Shown here: positions 42,835 to 51,869 of the stretch, in pieces | Layout of the letters: every line of letters begins with the position of its first letter | Position numbering within the stretch: the stretch's first letter is position 1 | Assembly: GCF_010500995.1 (NCBI RefSeq) | Contig: NZ_QVMK01000012.1 | Location: forward strand, 119,813 to 183,812 | Direction: 5' to 3' | Length of the DNA: 64,000 bases | DNA from: Bacteroides sp. 224 | GTDB taxonomy: Bacteria; Bacteroidota; Bacteroidia; Bacteroidales; Bacteroidaceae | The notes under the pieces: model-generated | The model's database searches: none | Told to the model about the DNA's origin: nothing | The model's input: the letters and a program-made list of their open reading frames with translations, nothing else | Position numbers and translations under genes: made by a program

Positions 42835-44895
42835 ATGAATTTTCGTCGTATACCTTTTATATTGACTCTCTTATTTTTCGCAATTATCTTAAAAGCCGCA
42901 GAGGCAGATGAGCTACAAAAGATCCGGGAAAATTATATCCGATCTTTAATTAGCTTCAATAAAGAACCGGCCAACCTTGTAAGACTTCTGACTGCCCTCC
43001 CACCGGAAACAGAGATTTCCGATCAGGCGGTAACCGAACTACACCAACGTTATCCGTTTAACGTAGAAAAGATAACAAGCTACATGAAGGAAATGCGCCC
43101 CAACGGATCATGGTCTGATATTAATTACGAAGATAAAAAGCGTTCCGGCTGGGAACCTAAAATACATGCCGAACGCATCTTGGAGATGACAAAGCTCTAC
43201 CGTTCCAAACAAACCGACTACTATCAATCTCCCTGGGTAGAAGAAACAATACACAAAGCGCTGAACTTTTGGTTTATTACCAAGCCGATGTGTTTGAACT
43301 GGTGGCAAAATCAAATTGGTATTCCCAAGACATTAGGTGGGGCTTTCCTTCTATTTGAAGATAAACTGAACCCGGAAGAAAAAGAAGGTGCGATAGCCGT
43401 TATGTCACACGCCCGATTTGGTATGACAGGACAAAACAAAGTGTGGCTGGCAGGCAATGTCATGATACGTGCCCTCTTACAAAACAATTTTGAATTGGTT
43501 CGGGAAGCACGAGATATCATTGCCTCTGAAATTGTTACCGGACAAACAGAAGGTATTAAAGAGGATTGGAGTTTCCACCAACATGGCCCTCAACAACAAT
43601 TTGGGAATTATGGAATGTCATTTATTTCGGGAATGAGCTTCTTCTCCGGTGTATTTAGTGGCACTTCTCTTGCATTCAGCAACGATCAACTCAATATTCT
43701 TTGCTCGCTATTGGAAAAAGGATATCGTTGGATTTTATGGAATGGGTATATGGATATTAGTTCCTTAGGACGACAGCTATTCCATAATGCGCAGATTCAT
43801 AAAGGTTTCAGTGTAGCCTTTGCCGCCGCCGGGTTGGCAAACAGTGGATTTCCCGAAGCAAAAACAATCTCGCAGGAAATAGAAAATGATAATTATCATT
43901 CCCCCACCTCCGGCAATCCGTTTACAGGGCATAAGTATTTCCCGAACTCCTTGTATAGCACTCATCGGACACCTAAATGGATGACTTCCCTGAAAATGTC
44001 TTCCAAACAGGTTATCGGCACGGAACTGGTAAATGAAGATAATCTGAAAGGCTACTACATGGGTGATGGTGCCACCTATTTTTATATACGAGGAGATGAA
44101 TACCTGAATGATTTCCCCTTCTGGGATTGGCGAAAAGTGCCGGGAGTGACAGCCTACGAAAACACGGAAGCAATTCCCCGTAAAAGCAGAACTCAAAACC
44201 GAAACAATACAGATTTCGTAGGAGGAGTTACAGATGGTAAATATGGACTTGCCGTAATGGACCTCGATCTCGACGGACTTCGCGCCCGGAAAACATGGAT
44301 ATTTACAGATAAATTTGTGCTTTGCCTGGGCCGGGGTATTCAATCAGATAGCACGCTCACAGTAACTACCGCCATAGATCAACGCGGAAAACAAGGAGCG
44401 CTTTCTGTGCTGAACGGCAAACAATGGGAAGCTATAAACGGAAACAAAACCTTTACATCCGCTCAATCTCGTTTCTTTCACGATAATACCGGATACATTG
44501 TGCTTGGGAAAAGCAAAGCAGTGGCAACATCCGAAAACCGTTCCGGACAATGGCATGACTTTATGCAAATGTATCGCCCCAAGCTTGAGGAAAAAGAAAT
44601 GATTATGCTACACTTAGATCATGGCGCAAGTCCTAAGAAAGCAACCTATCAATACCTTGTGTTACCGGGAGCCAGTCAAGAAGAAACTGCCGGGTTTGAT
44701 GTCTCTTCCATTCAGTTTATGAAAGATGATAAAACTGCGTTAATAGTTTCCGTTCCGGCCATAGACAGTTATTTTATAGTAGCCTATAAACCTTTTAAAT
44801 TCAACTATAAAAAAGGACACACTTTTAAAGCCGACGCAGCAGGCATTTACTTAATAACAGGAAACAGATTGCATCTACCTGTTCTTTTTGCTTAA
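42835..44895 (+). CDS. Polysaccharide lyase family 8, chondroitin AC lyase-like
   Basis: This 686-residue secreted protein (signal peptide of about 20 residues ending ILKAAEA) has the PL8 layout: an alpha/alpha toroid followed by beta-sandwich domains. The likely active-site residues are Asn in NQIGIPKTLGG, His in DWSFHQHGPQQQFGNYG with the Tyr nine residues later, and Arg in SSLGRQLFH. PL8 enzymes cleave chondroitin sulfate or hyaluronan by beta-elimination. Substrate is not fixed by sequence alone. Start at 42835; the upstream in-frame ATG would lie in the promoter. The gene is divergent from DUF6807. Confidence 0.85.
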   Translation: MNFRRIPFILTLLFFAIILKAAEADELQKIRENYIRSLISFNKEPANLVRLLTALPPETEISDQAVTELHQRYPFNVEKITSYMKEMRPNGSWSDINYEDKKRSGWEPKIHAERILEMTKLYRSKQTDYYQSPWVEETIHKALNFWFITKPMCLNWWQNQIGIPKTLGGAFLLFEDKLNPEEKEGAIAVMSHARFGMTGQNKVWLAGNVMIRALLQNNFELVREARDIIASEIVTGQTEGIKEDWSFHQHGPQQQFGNYGMSFISGMSFFSGVFSGTSLAFSNDQLNILCSLLEKGYRWILWNGYMDISSLGRQLFHNAQIHKGFSVAFAAAGLANSGFPEAKTISQEIENDNYHSPTSGNPFTGHKYFPNSLYSTHRTPKWMTSLKMSSKQVIGTELVNEDNLKGYYMGDGATYFYIRGDEYLNDFPFWDWRKVPGVTAYENTEAIPRKSRTQNRNNTDFVGGVTDGKYGLAVMDLDLDGLRARKTWIFTDKFVLCLGRGIQSDSTLTVTTAIDQRGKQGALSVLNGKQWEAINGNKTFTSAQSRFFHDNTGYIVLGKSKAVATSENRSGQWHDFMQMYRPKLEEKEMIMLHLDHGASPKKATYQYLVLPGASQEETAGFDVSSIQFMKDDKTALIVSVPAIDSYFIVAYKPFKFNYKKGHTFKADAAGIYLITGNRLHLPVLFA

Positions 44896-44956
44896 GTACT
44901 TTGTTTCATTCCCTAAGTAGCATACTTCTTATGCCACTACCTATAAGTTATTTCCC

Positions 44957-45044
44957 TTATCACCGCCATGATAAATTATTATCATCAGCATGATATGAAT
45001 TTATCACGAGCATGATAAATATTTATCATGTACGTGATAAAGAA
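44957..45044. repeat. 22-bp-period palindromic repeat tract (array 2)
   Basis: TTATCA begins at 44957, 44979, 45001 and 45023, exactly 22 bp apart. Each copy has the form TTATCA-N6-TGATAA (one ends TGATAT) followed by a 4-bp spacer, so every unit is an 18-bp imperfect palindrome. The tract continues more weakly, for example ACCAGC at 45071 and 45093, again 22 bp apart. It lies between a polysaccharide lyase gene and a mutarotase gene, with no gene inside. The period equals that of the sequence-unrelated tract at 5645-5835. Confidence 0.75.
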
Positions 45045-45163
45045 ACTAACAGGTATATTATACACAAGAAACCAGCCTACTTTACGAATAGAACCAGCTA
45101 CCTTTACAGATAGTATAAGCCGCTATAGTTGAACCAAATTTATGGAGTATGAATAATGCAGAT

Positions 45164-45577
45164 CTAAAAACGGTTTCTAAGTAAACACGACTCCGGTAAA
45201 CTAAAAATCTGTTCCATCATCTGCCACTTCTCGGCTGATGAAGCCGATGGATCTGCTTCCTGAAAAATAGACATATATTCTTCCCATTTCTCTTGAATAG
45301 GCATTTTTGCCAATTTGGCAAAGGCACTATCCCACTCAAAATCCAATGGAGTTTCTACCACCATAAACAGGCGTGTGCCAATCAGGAATATTTCCATATT
45401 AAGAATGCCGATGCTACGGATTCCTTCGCCTACCTCCGGCCAAAAATGCTCTTTACTATGACGTTTTTTATATTCTGCTATCAGATCGGGGTCGTTCTTT
45501 AAATCTAATGTTTGGTAGTAACGTTTTGTGGGGACGTTGTATATTACACTTGGGTATCCTTTTTCTTTTTGATTCAT
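45164..45577 (-). CDS. L-rhamnose mutarotase family protein
   Basis: This 137-residue protein matches the RhaM/DUF718 family: KRYYQTLDLKNDPDLIAEYK and KEHFWPEVGEGIRSIGILNMEIFLIG fit its fold. The terminal region with DAL-like EADPSASSAEKWQMMEQIF is typical. RhaM converts alpha- and beta-L-rhamnose. Many Bacteroides copies sit by polysaccharide genes, as here. No rhamnose catabolism genes are in the window. Confidence 0.85.
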   Translation of the reverse strand: MNQKEKGYPSVIYNVPTKRYYQTLDLKNDPDLIAEYKKRHSKEHFWPEVGEGIRSIGILNMEIFLIGTRLFMVVETPLDFEWDSAFAKLAKMPIQEKWEEYMSIFQEADPSASSAEKWQMMEQIFSLPESCLLRNRF

Positions 45578-45978
45578 GAGGTTTTCTTATTAATGAATGA
45601 TGGATAAATACAAAGAAACGTATTTATTTTGAAGATGCTTGATACTATAGACATATTTATATAATACTATTTCGACTAAGTGTCTTCTAAAAAAACACAT
45701 TAATCAGGCAACCACTATCAATTTATCACAAAACACGCATCCAAAACAGCTTTTAAAGCAATTAGCACTTCCATAAAATCAAATATTCACCACTCAACTA
45801 AACAAAAAGTAAGATACTACCCTATTTTATTTCATTTTTTTGTTTATCTTTACCCACTGAAAAACAACCTATTTTATTGTTTGTACAAATTATCGACTTA
45901 TAAGTTAGTTGTACTAAAGTAAATAAGCTGAATAATTCTGCAACAATAAAAGTTAACCAATAAAGACTTATACTTTAA
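45578..45978. other. Intergenic region before the hydrogenase operon
   Basis: These 401 bases hold no gene. Near the operon are the palindromes TTTGTACAAA (45880-45889) and ACTTATAAGT (45896-45905). TTGTAC is also present twice, 28 bp apart (45881, 45909). They could form an operator. A weak -7 match TATCTTTA is found around 45845. The remainder shows only AT-rich sequence. Confidence 0.35.
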
Positions 45979-46497
45979 ATGAGCCAACATCTAACTGACT
46001 CCACATCTGTGGTTAACAAAACTGCCAGACAGTTTACACGTGTGCTTGAGATCATTGAAAAATATGATCACGACAAGCAAAGACTCATCACTATTCTTCA
46101 GGAAGTACAGGAAGAATACCGCTATTTGCCACAACAAGTGCTTACTTACATTGCCACTGCGCTCGACATGCCGGTAGCCGAAGTATTTGGCGTTGCTACT
46201 TTCTATGCTCACTTTTCTTTGGAAGCCAAAGGGAAGTATGTAATTAAGGTGTGTGATGGAACAGCCTGTCATGTAAAAGGCTCGTCCAGACTCATTGATA
46301 CGGTTTGCAGTAAGCTCAAACTTTCTAAAGAAAAACATACCACTGATGATATGCTTTTTACATTAGAAGCTGTTAGCTGCCTGGGAGCCTGTGGTTTAGC
46401 TCCTGTAATGGTTATTAACGAACAGGTATATGGCGAAGTCAGTGCCAAAAGATGTGAAGAAATCATCGATCAAATTATACAGAACGAAAATAAATAA
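45979..46497 (+). CDS. hydC: [FeFe]-hydrogenase subunit HydC (NuoE-like)
   Basis: This 172-residue thioredoxin-fold protein carries one [2Fe-2S] cluster. The four ligand cysteines are in VCDGTACHVKGS and SCLGACGLAP, as in NuoE. It has the helical N-terminal region YLPQQVLTYIATALD of the family. In NAD-linked and electron-bifurcating HydABC hydrogenases this small subunit passes electrons between HydB and HydA. It is followed by hydB (46 bp) and hydA, a complete three-gene set. Confidence 0.92.
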   Translation: MSQHLTDSTSVVNKTARQFTRVLEIIEKYDHDKQRLITILQEVQEEYRYLPQQVLTYIATALDMPVAEVFGVATFYAHFSLEAKGKYVIKVCDGTACHVKGSSRLIDTVCSKLKLSKEKHTTDDMLFTLEAVSCLGACGLAPVMVINEQVYGEVSAKRCEEIIDQIIQNENK

Positions 46498-46542
46498 GTG
46501 CAGCTATATCTCATTTAAATCTCTAAAAAACGTAACAAAATT

Positions 46543-48444
46543 ATGGATACAATTAATCTGAATCAGATACAGGAATCGTACAATAAGGCTGCCTCTCATG
46601 TAAAAAAACGTATTATTATTTGTGCAGGAACAGGCTGCATCGCTAATGGATCATTGAAAGTATATGATGCCTTCGAAAAAGCGCTGAAAGATGCCGGACT
46701 TCCACAATTCTTCGACCTTGAACTAAATCGACACGACGACAACGAACACACGTATCAACTCACTGGAAGTGGTTGCCAGGGTTTCTGCGGACAGGGACCT
46801 CTGGTAAACATACTTCCGGATGAGATTATGTACACTAAAGTAAAACCGGAGGATGTGCCCCGTATTCTTGCGGAAACCATTCTCAAAGACCTTATTATTG
46901 ATGAACTGCTGTACGTAAACCCGGCAGACGGAAAAAAGAGCCGCGGACAAACCGAAATTCCTTTCTATAAAAGGCAAACCCGCCTTGTATTGGGCGAATG
47001 TTCTCATTTAGACCCGGGCAATATCAGGGAATACATTGCCCACGGTGGGTATTTCGCTGCGGAAAAAGCATTCACTCAAATGACACCGGAAGAGGTTTGT
47101 AACACCATTCTTGAGTCCGGACTACGCGGACGAGGGGGCGGCGGTTTCCCCACCGGTAGAAAATGGCTTTTCACCTTACAGGAAGCAGGCCCAAAGAAAT
47201 ATGTGATCTGTAATGGAGATGAAGGCGACCCGGGTGCTTTCATGGACAGAAGTCTGATGGAAGGAAACCCACACCGCGTACTGGAAGGCATGATGATTGC
47301 TGCCCGCGGAATTGGAGCAGACGAGGCTCATGTGTACGTGCGCCTGGAATATCCTCTGGCTATTCGACGCATGCAAAAAGCCATCAAAGATGCCATGCAG
47401 GCGGGTGTATTGGGCGAAAACATTTTCGGAAGCGGACACCGTATGTATATCCATATTATGGAAGGTGCAGGTGCTTTTGTTTGCGGTGAGGAAACTGCTC
47501 TGATAGCTTCTATCGAAGGTAAACGAGGAATGCCCAAGCCTAAACCACCCTTTCCGGCTCAAAAAGGTTTGTTTGGCAAACCAACTGTTATTAATAATGT
47601 AGAAACCTTGGCGGCTGTTCCATTGATTATTCGCAATGGTGCTTCCTGGTTTAATCAATATGGTACGGAAAAATCAAAAGGAACTAAAACATTTGCTCTA
47701 ACCGGACACGTAGCTAATACAGGTTTGATAGAGGTTCCTTTCGGAACTACCCTTCGGGAGATTGTTTATAACATCGGTGGTGGTGTAACAAACGACGAGG
47801 GTAAAGTTACCGATGAAGGTTTTAAAGCCGTTCAAATAGGTGGCCCCTCCGGCGGCTGTCTTACAGAAGATCACCTGGATATTGAAATCGACTACGATAA
47901 TCTGATAAAGAATGGGGCTATGGTAGGCTCCGGAGGAATGGTGGTGATGAACAAACAATCGTGCATGGTGCAGATTGCTCGTTTCTTTATGAACTTTACG
48001 CAAAATGAAAGCTGCGGAAAATGCGTTCCATGCCGGGAAGGTACCAAACAGATGCTGGCTCTTTTAGATGAAATTATAGATGGTACAGCTACCGAAGATA
48101 GTTTCGAACTTCTTCAGGAAGTGGCTCAGGTAGTTAAGAAGGCTTCGCTCTGCGGATTAGGGAAAACGGCTCCAAGCCCGGTTATCTCTACTATCAATCG
48201 CTTCCGTGATGAATATCTGGAACACATTACAGGTAAACGATGCGCAACCAATAATTGCAAAGCATTGGCCGATATCTCTATTGATCCCGACAAGTGCACC
48301 GGTTGTACAGCCTGCGCACGCAAGTGTCCTGTTGGTGCTATCAGCGGAGAAAAGAAGCAGTTGCATGTAATCAATCCCGAAGTGTGTACTAAATGCGGTG
48401 TTTGCGCTACTACTTGTAAGTTTGGTGCAGTGATAGGATTTTAA
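46543..48444 (+). CDS. hydB: [FeFe]-hydrogenase subunit HydB (NuoF-like, FMN/NAD-binding)
   Basis: This 633-residue protein has four parts: an N-terminal thioredoxin-like [2Fe-2S] domain (CAGTGCIANGS and GCQGFCGQG) and a NuoF core with the glycine-rich NADH/FMN site GRGGGGFPTGRKW and GDEGDPGAFMDRS. A [4Fe-4S] site in ESCGKCVPCREGT follows. The C-terminal 2[4Fe-4S] ferredoxin domain has CTGCTACARKCPVGA and CTKCGVCATTCKFGA. This is the architecture of HydB in trimeric NAD-dependent or bifurcating hydrogenases. Whether it bifurcates with ferredoxin cannot be seen from sequence. Confidence 0.94.
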   Translation: MDTINLNQIQESYNKAASHVKKRIIICAGTGCIANGSLKVYDAFEKALKDAGLPQFFDLELNRHDDNEHTYQLTGSGCQGFCGQGPLVNILPDEIMYTKVKPEDVPRILAETILKDLIIDELLYVNPADGKKSRGQTEIPFYKRQTRLVLGECSHLDPGNIREYIAHGGYFAAEKAFTQMTPEEVCNTILESGLRGRGGGGFPTGRKWLFTLQEAGPKKYVICNGDEGDPGAFMDRSLMEGNPHRVLEGMMIAARGIGADEAHVYVRLEYPLAIRRMQKAIKDAMQAGVLGENIFGSGHRMYIHIMEGAGAFVCGEETALIASIEGKRGMPKPKPPFPAQKGLFGKPTVINNVETLAAVPLIIRNGASWFNQYGTEKSKGTKTFALTGHVANTGLIEVPFGTTLREIVYNIGGGVTNDEGKVTDEGFKAVQIGGPSGGCLTEDHLDIEIDYDNLIKNGAMVGSGGMVVMNKQSCMVQIARFFMNFTQNESCGKCVPCREGTKQMLALLDEIIDGTATEDSFELLQEVAQVVKKASLCGLGKTAPSPVISTINRFRDEYLEHITGKRCATNNCKALADISIDPDKCTGCTACARKCPVGAISGEKKQLHVINPEVCTKCGVCATTCKFGAVIGF

Positions 48445-48468
48445 AAGAACCTTCAATCTAAAACAATC

Positions 48469-50505
48469 ATGGAAAATAAAGGATTTATTAATATAGACGG
48501 AATAAACGTTCCGATAGAAAACGAAAAAAACATATTGGAAGTTATCCGCAAAACGGATATCGAACTGCCCACTTTTTGTTACCACTCTCATTTAAGTACG
48601 TATGGTGCTTGTCGCCTTTGTGTGTGCGATATTGAGGGGATGGGCATACAAGCCACTTGTACCATTGCCCCCAAAGCCGGCATGACTGTGCGCACCAACA
48701 CGGAAGAAGTGCGTAAAATACGAAAAATTAATTTGGAACTTCTGCTGGCCAATCACGATATTAGTTGCCCCAGTTGCTCGCGTTCCAACAATTGCAAATT
48801 ACAATATTTGACCCGTCGGTTAGGGGTTGATAAAGTTCGCTTTAAAAAGATAGATAAAAAATTACCTGTCGACAACAAATCGAGAAGCATTGTTCACGAT
48901 CCGAACAAATGTATTTTATGCGGCGATTGTGTAAGGGTCTGTAAAGAAATACAATCTGTAGGTGCTATTGATTTTATTAACCGGGGTTCCAAAACACGTG
49001 TGGCACCTGCCTATTTAAAGAGTCTGGCAGATGTAGAGTGCGTGTATTGCGGTCAGTGTGTTTCTGTTTGCCCGGTGGGAGCCCTTATTCCACGTCAGGA
49101 AACAGAAGAGGTTTGGGAAGCCATTCACGATCCGAATAAATATGTGATTGCTCAACTGGCTCCTGCCATCCGGGTTGCCTTAGGAGAAAGTGAAGCTTCC
49201 GGCTCCGATGATAGCGCTGTTAATACCGGACAAATTGTGGCTGCCTTAAAACGTTTGGGTTTCAATCAGGTATATGATACCTCATTTACTGCCGACCTAA
49301 CCGTATTGGAAGAAGCTACGGAATTTATCGGAAGAAAAGTAAAGGGAGAAAAGTTGCCGCTGTTTACTTCTTGTTGCCCAAGCTGGGTGAAATTCACAGA
49401 GCAGTATTATCCCGAGTTATTAACAAACCTTTCTACCTGCAAATCTCCGCAACAGATGTTCGGAAGCATTGCCCGCGAAATATTACCGGAGCTATTAGGC
49501 ATTAAACCCGAACAATTGGTAGTGGTTTCTGTAATGCCATGTACAGCCAAGAAATTCGAAGCCAAACGCGAAGAATTTATTCATGATGGCATAGCCGAAG
49601 TAGATCATGTTCTAACCACAGAAGGATTAGGAAGAATGATTCACGAAACAGGTATCCAACTCAAGAAACTTCAACCGGAATCATTCGATATGCCTTTAGG
49701 CTTTAAAACCGGTGCCGGTGTTATCTTTGGAAATACAGGAGGTGTGAGCGAAGCCGTACTGCGCTATGCATACGAAAAACTTACAGGCGAACGCCTCACC
49801 AACTGCGATTTTAAACAAGTACGCGGCATGGACGGCATACGCACCGTTGAACTAACATTGGGTGACATACACCTAAAACTCGGCGTAGCGCATGGATTAG
49901 CCAATGCCCGCAAACTTTGCGAAGAAGTTAAAGCCGGAAAATCCGATTATGATTTAATAGAGGTAATGTCTTGTCCGGGTGGTTGTATTGCAGGAGGTGG
50001 ACAGCCGGTGAGCTTTGATCCGGATTTCCGTGAAAAGCGAGCCAAGCTATTATACAATGAAGATAAAGCTTTGCAGTTGCATAAATCTCAGGATAACCCA
50101 TACATCAAGGAGTTGTATAGTAACTTCCTGGGCGAAATTGGAGGACATAAATCTCATGAGTTACTACACACACATTACCACAGTCGTAAGCGCATTGTGA
50201 ATGAGCAAATCAGTATTCGTAATATTGAAAAGCCCAAAATAACAGTAGCTGTATGTGTGGGTAACAACTGCTTTATGAAAGGATCGCAAGAGTTACTCAA
50301 AAAGGTGCTCAAGCATGTGGTTGAAAACAAACTGGAGGATATTGTCGGCTTCGAAGGACAAGAAGAAATGGTGAATCTAAAAGCTACTTTCTGCTTCGAA
50401 CGATGTGATCGGGGACCCGTGGTAAAGGTAAACAACAAGATTATCGAACATGCTACATACGAGGTGATTATTGAGGAAATTTATAAGGAGATAGATCGAT
50501 TATAA
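48469..50505 (+). CDS. hydA: [FeFe]-hydrogenase catalytic subunit HydA
   Basis: This 678-residue catalytic subunit has an N-terminal plant-type [2Fe-2S] domain (YGACRLCVCD), a His-Cys [4Fe-4S] site (SCPSCSRSNNC) and a 2[4Fe-4S] domain (CILCGDCVRVC and CVYCGQCVSVC). All three H-cluster motifs are present: TSCCPSWVKF, MPCTAKKFE and EVMSCPGGCIAGGGQP. A C-terminal thioredoxin-like [2Fe-2S] domain (CVGNNCFMKGS and CFERCDRGP) extends it beyond shorter forms. The enzyme couples NADH oxidation to H2 or the reverse. The maturases HydE, HydF and HydG are not in the window. Confidence 0.95.
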   Translation: MENKGFINIDGINVPIENEKNILEVIRKTDIELPTFCYHSHLSTYGACRLCVCDIEGMGIQATCTIAPKAGMTVRTNTEEVRKIRKINLELLLANHDISCPSCSRSNNCKLQYLTRRLGVDKVRFKKIDKKLPVDNKSRSIVHDPNKCILCGDCVRVCKEIQSVGAIDFINRGSKTRVAPAYLKSLADVECVYCGQCVSVCPVGALIPRQETEEVWEAIHDPNKYVIAQLAPAIRVALGESEASGSDDSAVNTGQIVAALKRLGFNQVYDTSFTADLTVLEEATEFIGRKVKGEKLPLFTSCCPSWVKFTEQYYPELLTNLSTCKSPQQMFGSIAREILPELLGIKPEQLVVVSVMPCTAKKFEAKREEFIHDGIAEVDHVLTTEGLGRMIHETGIQLKKLQPESFDMPLGFKTGAGVIFGNTGGVSEAVLRYAYEKLTGERLTNCDFKQVRGMDGIRTVELTLGDIHLKLGVAHGLANARKLCEEVKAGKSDYDLIEVMSCPGGCIAGGGQPVSFDPDFREKRAKLLYNEDKALQLHKSQDNPYIKELYSNFLGEIGGHKSHELLHTHYHSRKRIVNEQISIRNIEKPKITVAVCVGNNCFMKGSQELLKKVLKHVVENKLEDIVGFEGQEEMVNLKATFCFERCDRGPVVKVNNKIIEHATYEVIIEEIYKEIDRL

Positions 50506-50578
50506 AAACATTGACCTGCATAACCGCCAGCTACTCGGCCATACAGATCAATGGAAAATAGGTTTTTTGTAAATCTTC

Positions 50579-50614
50579 GAAGTACTTATTCAGAGAGAGG
50601 CAAATAAGTGCTTC
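50579..50614 (+). other. Hairpin downstream of hydA
   Basis: GAAGTACTTATT (50579-50590) pairs with AATAAGTGCTTC (50603-50614) around a 12-base loop. No T run follows, so it is a weak terminator at best or an mRNA-stabilising element. The rest of the 288 bases between hydA and menA shows no gene. Confidence 0.35.
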
Positions 50615-50793
50615 AGGTAACAAACATGTAAAGAACCAGTGAAAAATTAACAAGGGTTTGTTGTTGAACACAAAGGTAAAAAAGCATTTCTTATCTCCAC
50701 TATCCATCAGAGATATGAAAAACTAATTCCGAAATACAGAACAATATTTGTCGGTATTCGGCTGTATTCAATAAAAGAACTAAGAAACAGTTT

Positions 50794-51699
50794 CTAAGAA
50801 ATAAGCCCCCCTACTACAAAGTTAGCGATAGACAGCAATACACAGTAGATGAGCACCAATTGAGCAACTCGTTCCGGAAGGAATTGAATCTGATTGAGTG
50901 TTGCTTCATCTACTTTATTGATCTGTTTTATCTGCCCTATCACCATCGGGAGGGTTAAAAAGGCTATCAAACAACAGGGAGACAACAAACCGAAAAGCAC
51001 CATCCCCAATAAAAGTAAATAAGCACCCAAAGTAAGAAAGATAAAATATTTTTTAGACATCTCTACTCCCAGCTTCATTGCCTGAGTCTTGATGTCGGCT
51101 TTACTATCATTTAATATATCCCGCGTATTATTGGCATGCAATATGGCTACAATTAATAAGCCGGCAGAAGAACTGACCACTAATGCCTGCCACATTAGCT
51201 CTCCGGTCATTACATAAGCAATACCCAGACTTATTAGCCATCCGTAAATCAGGAAAATAACTAAATCGCCCAATGCCACGTATTTCATGTGATTATAAAA
51301 ATAGGTGCCCAAGAAACCTAAACCACCTATCCAAAGCAAATGCCAGCCGGAAGAAATAAGAAGGCACACGCCAATCAGAGAGCCAACCAACAAGGAGAGT
51401 AATCCGTAGATAAATATACTACGAGGTGTAAAAACACCATCTACCAGAATACGACTGGAAAGTGTATCCTTGCGATCGACTTTATACACATAATCAAAAT
51501 AATCATTGAGAAGATTTCCTCCTACCTGAAAGATTACGGCTCCAAGCATTGCCCAAATGCCATTCCACCAATAAATTGGTGTATTCAACTCTTTTTGAAT
51601 ATAGAATATATAAGAAATAGTCAGTAACGCCGGCATAGCCGATGCCGTTAATGACCAGGGACGAGTAGCAAAGACCCAATCTTTGAGAGTTCTCTTCAT
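50794..51699 (-). CDS. menA: 1,4-dihydroxy-2-naphthoate polyprenyltransferase
   Basis: MenA prenylates 1,4-dihydroxy-2-naphthoate in menaquinone synthesis. The 301-residue protein has eight or nine membrane segments of the UbiA fold. The first Asp-rich motif is NDYFDYVYKVD at residues 65-75, and the second lies around NNTRDILNDSKADIKT. The start at 51699 leaves the N-terminal KDWVFATRPWSL segment, typical of MenA. It is convergent with the hydrogenase genes and downstream of the fimbrial operon. Confidence 0.92.
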   Translation of the reverse strand: MKRTLKDWVFATRPWSLTASAMPALLTISYIFYIQKELNTPIYWWNGIWAMLGAVIFQVGGNLLNDYFDYVYKVDRKDTLSSRILVDGVFTPRSIFIYGLLSLLVGSLIGVCLLISSGWHLLWIGGLGFLGTYFYNHMKYVALGDLVIFLIYGWLISLGIAYVMTGELMWQALVVSSSAGLLIVAILHANNTRDILNDSKADIKTQAMKLGVEMSKKYFIFLTLGAYLLLLGMVLFGLLSPCCLIAFLTLPMVIGQIKQINKVDEATLNQIQFLPERVAQLVLIYCVLLSIANFVVGGLIS

Positions 51700-51724
51700 G
51701 GTGGTGTTTTGTTTTAGTAAGATG

Positions 51725-51732
51725 CAAAGATA
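51725..51732 (-). promoter_or_regulatory. Possible -7 box for menA
   Basis: On the minus strand TATCTTTG matches TAnnTTTG and lies 25 bp before the menA ATG. The -33 position falls in a terminator stem, so it may be a weak promoter. Confidence 0.4.
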
Positions 51733-51736
51733 ATAC

Positions 51737-51767
51737 AAAAAAAATCCCCACCACGCCTGATGGGGAT
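51737..51767 (-). terminator. Fimbrial operon terminator
   Basis: On the minus strand ATCCCCA-TCAGGCGTGG-TGGGGAT forms a hairpin followed by eight T residues. It separates the fimbrial operon from menA. A second hairpin, TTCCCG/CGGGAA (51842-51860), lies just after the last fimbrial stop. Confidence 0.75.
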
Positions 51768-51869
51768 CTTAGCAAAAAACCTATTTTACAGGACCGCACC
51801 TCACAGCGGGGTATGCTGACATCAATTCCGAGAATTTATGTTTCCCGCCCGGAACGGGAAGTAAATTAA

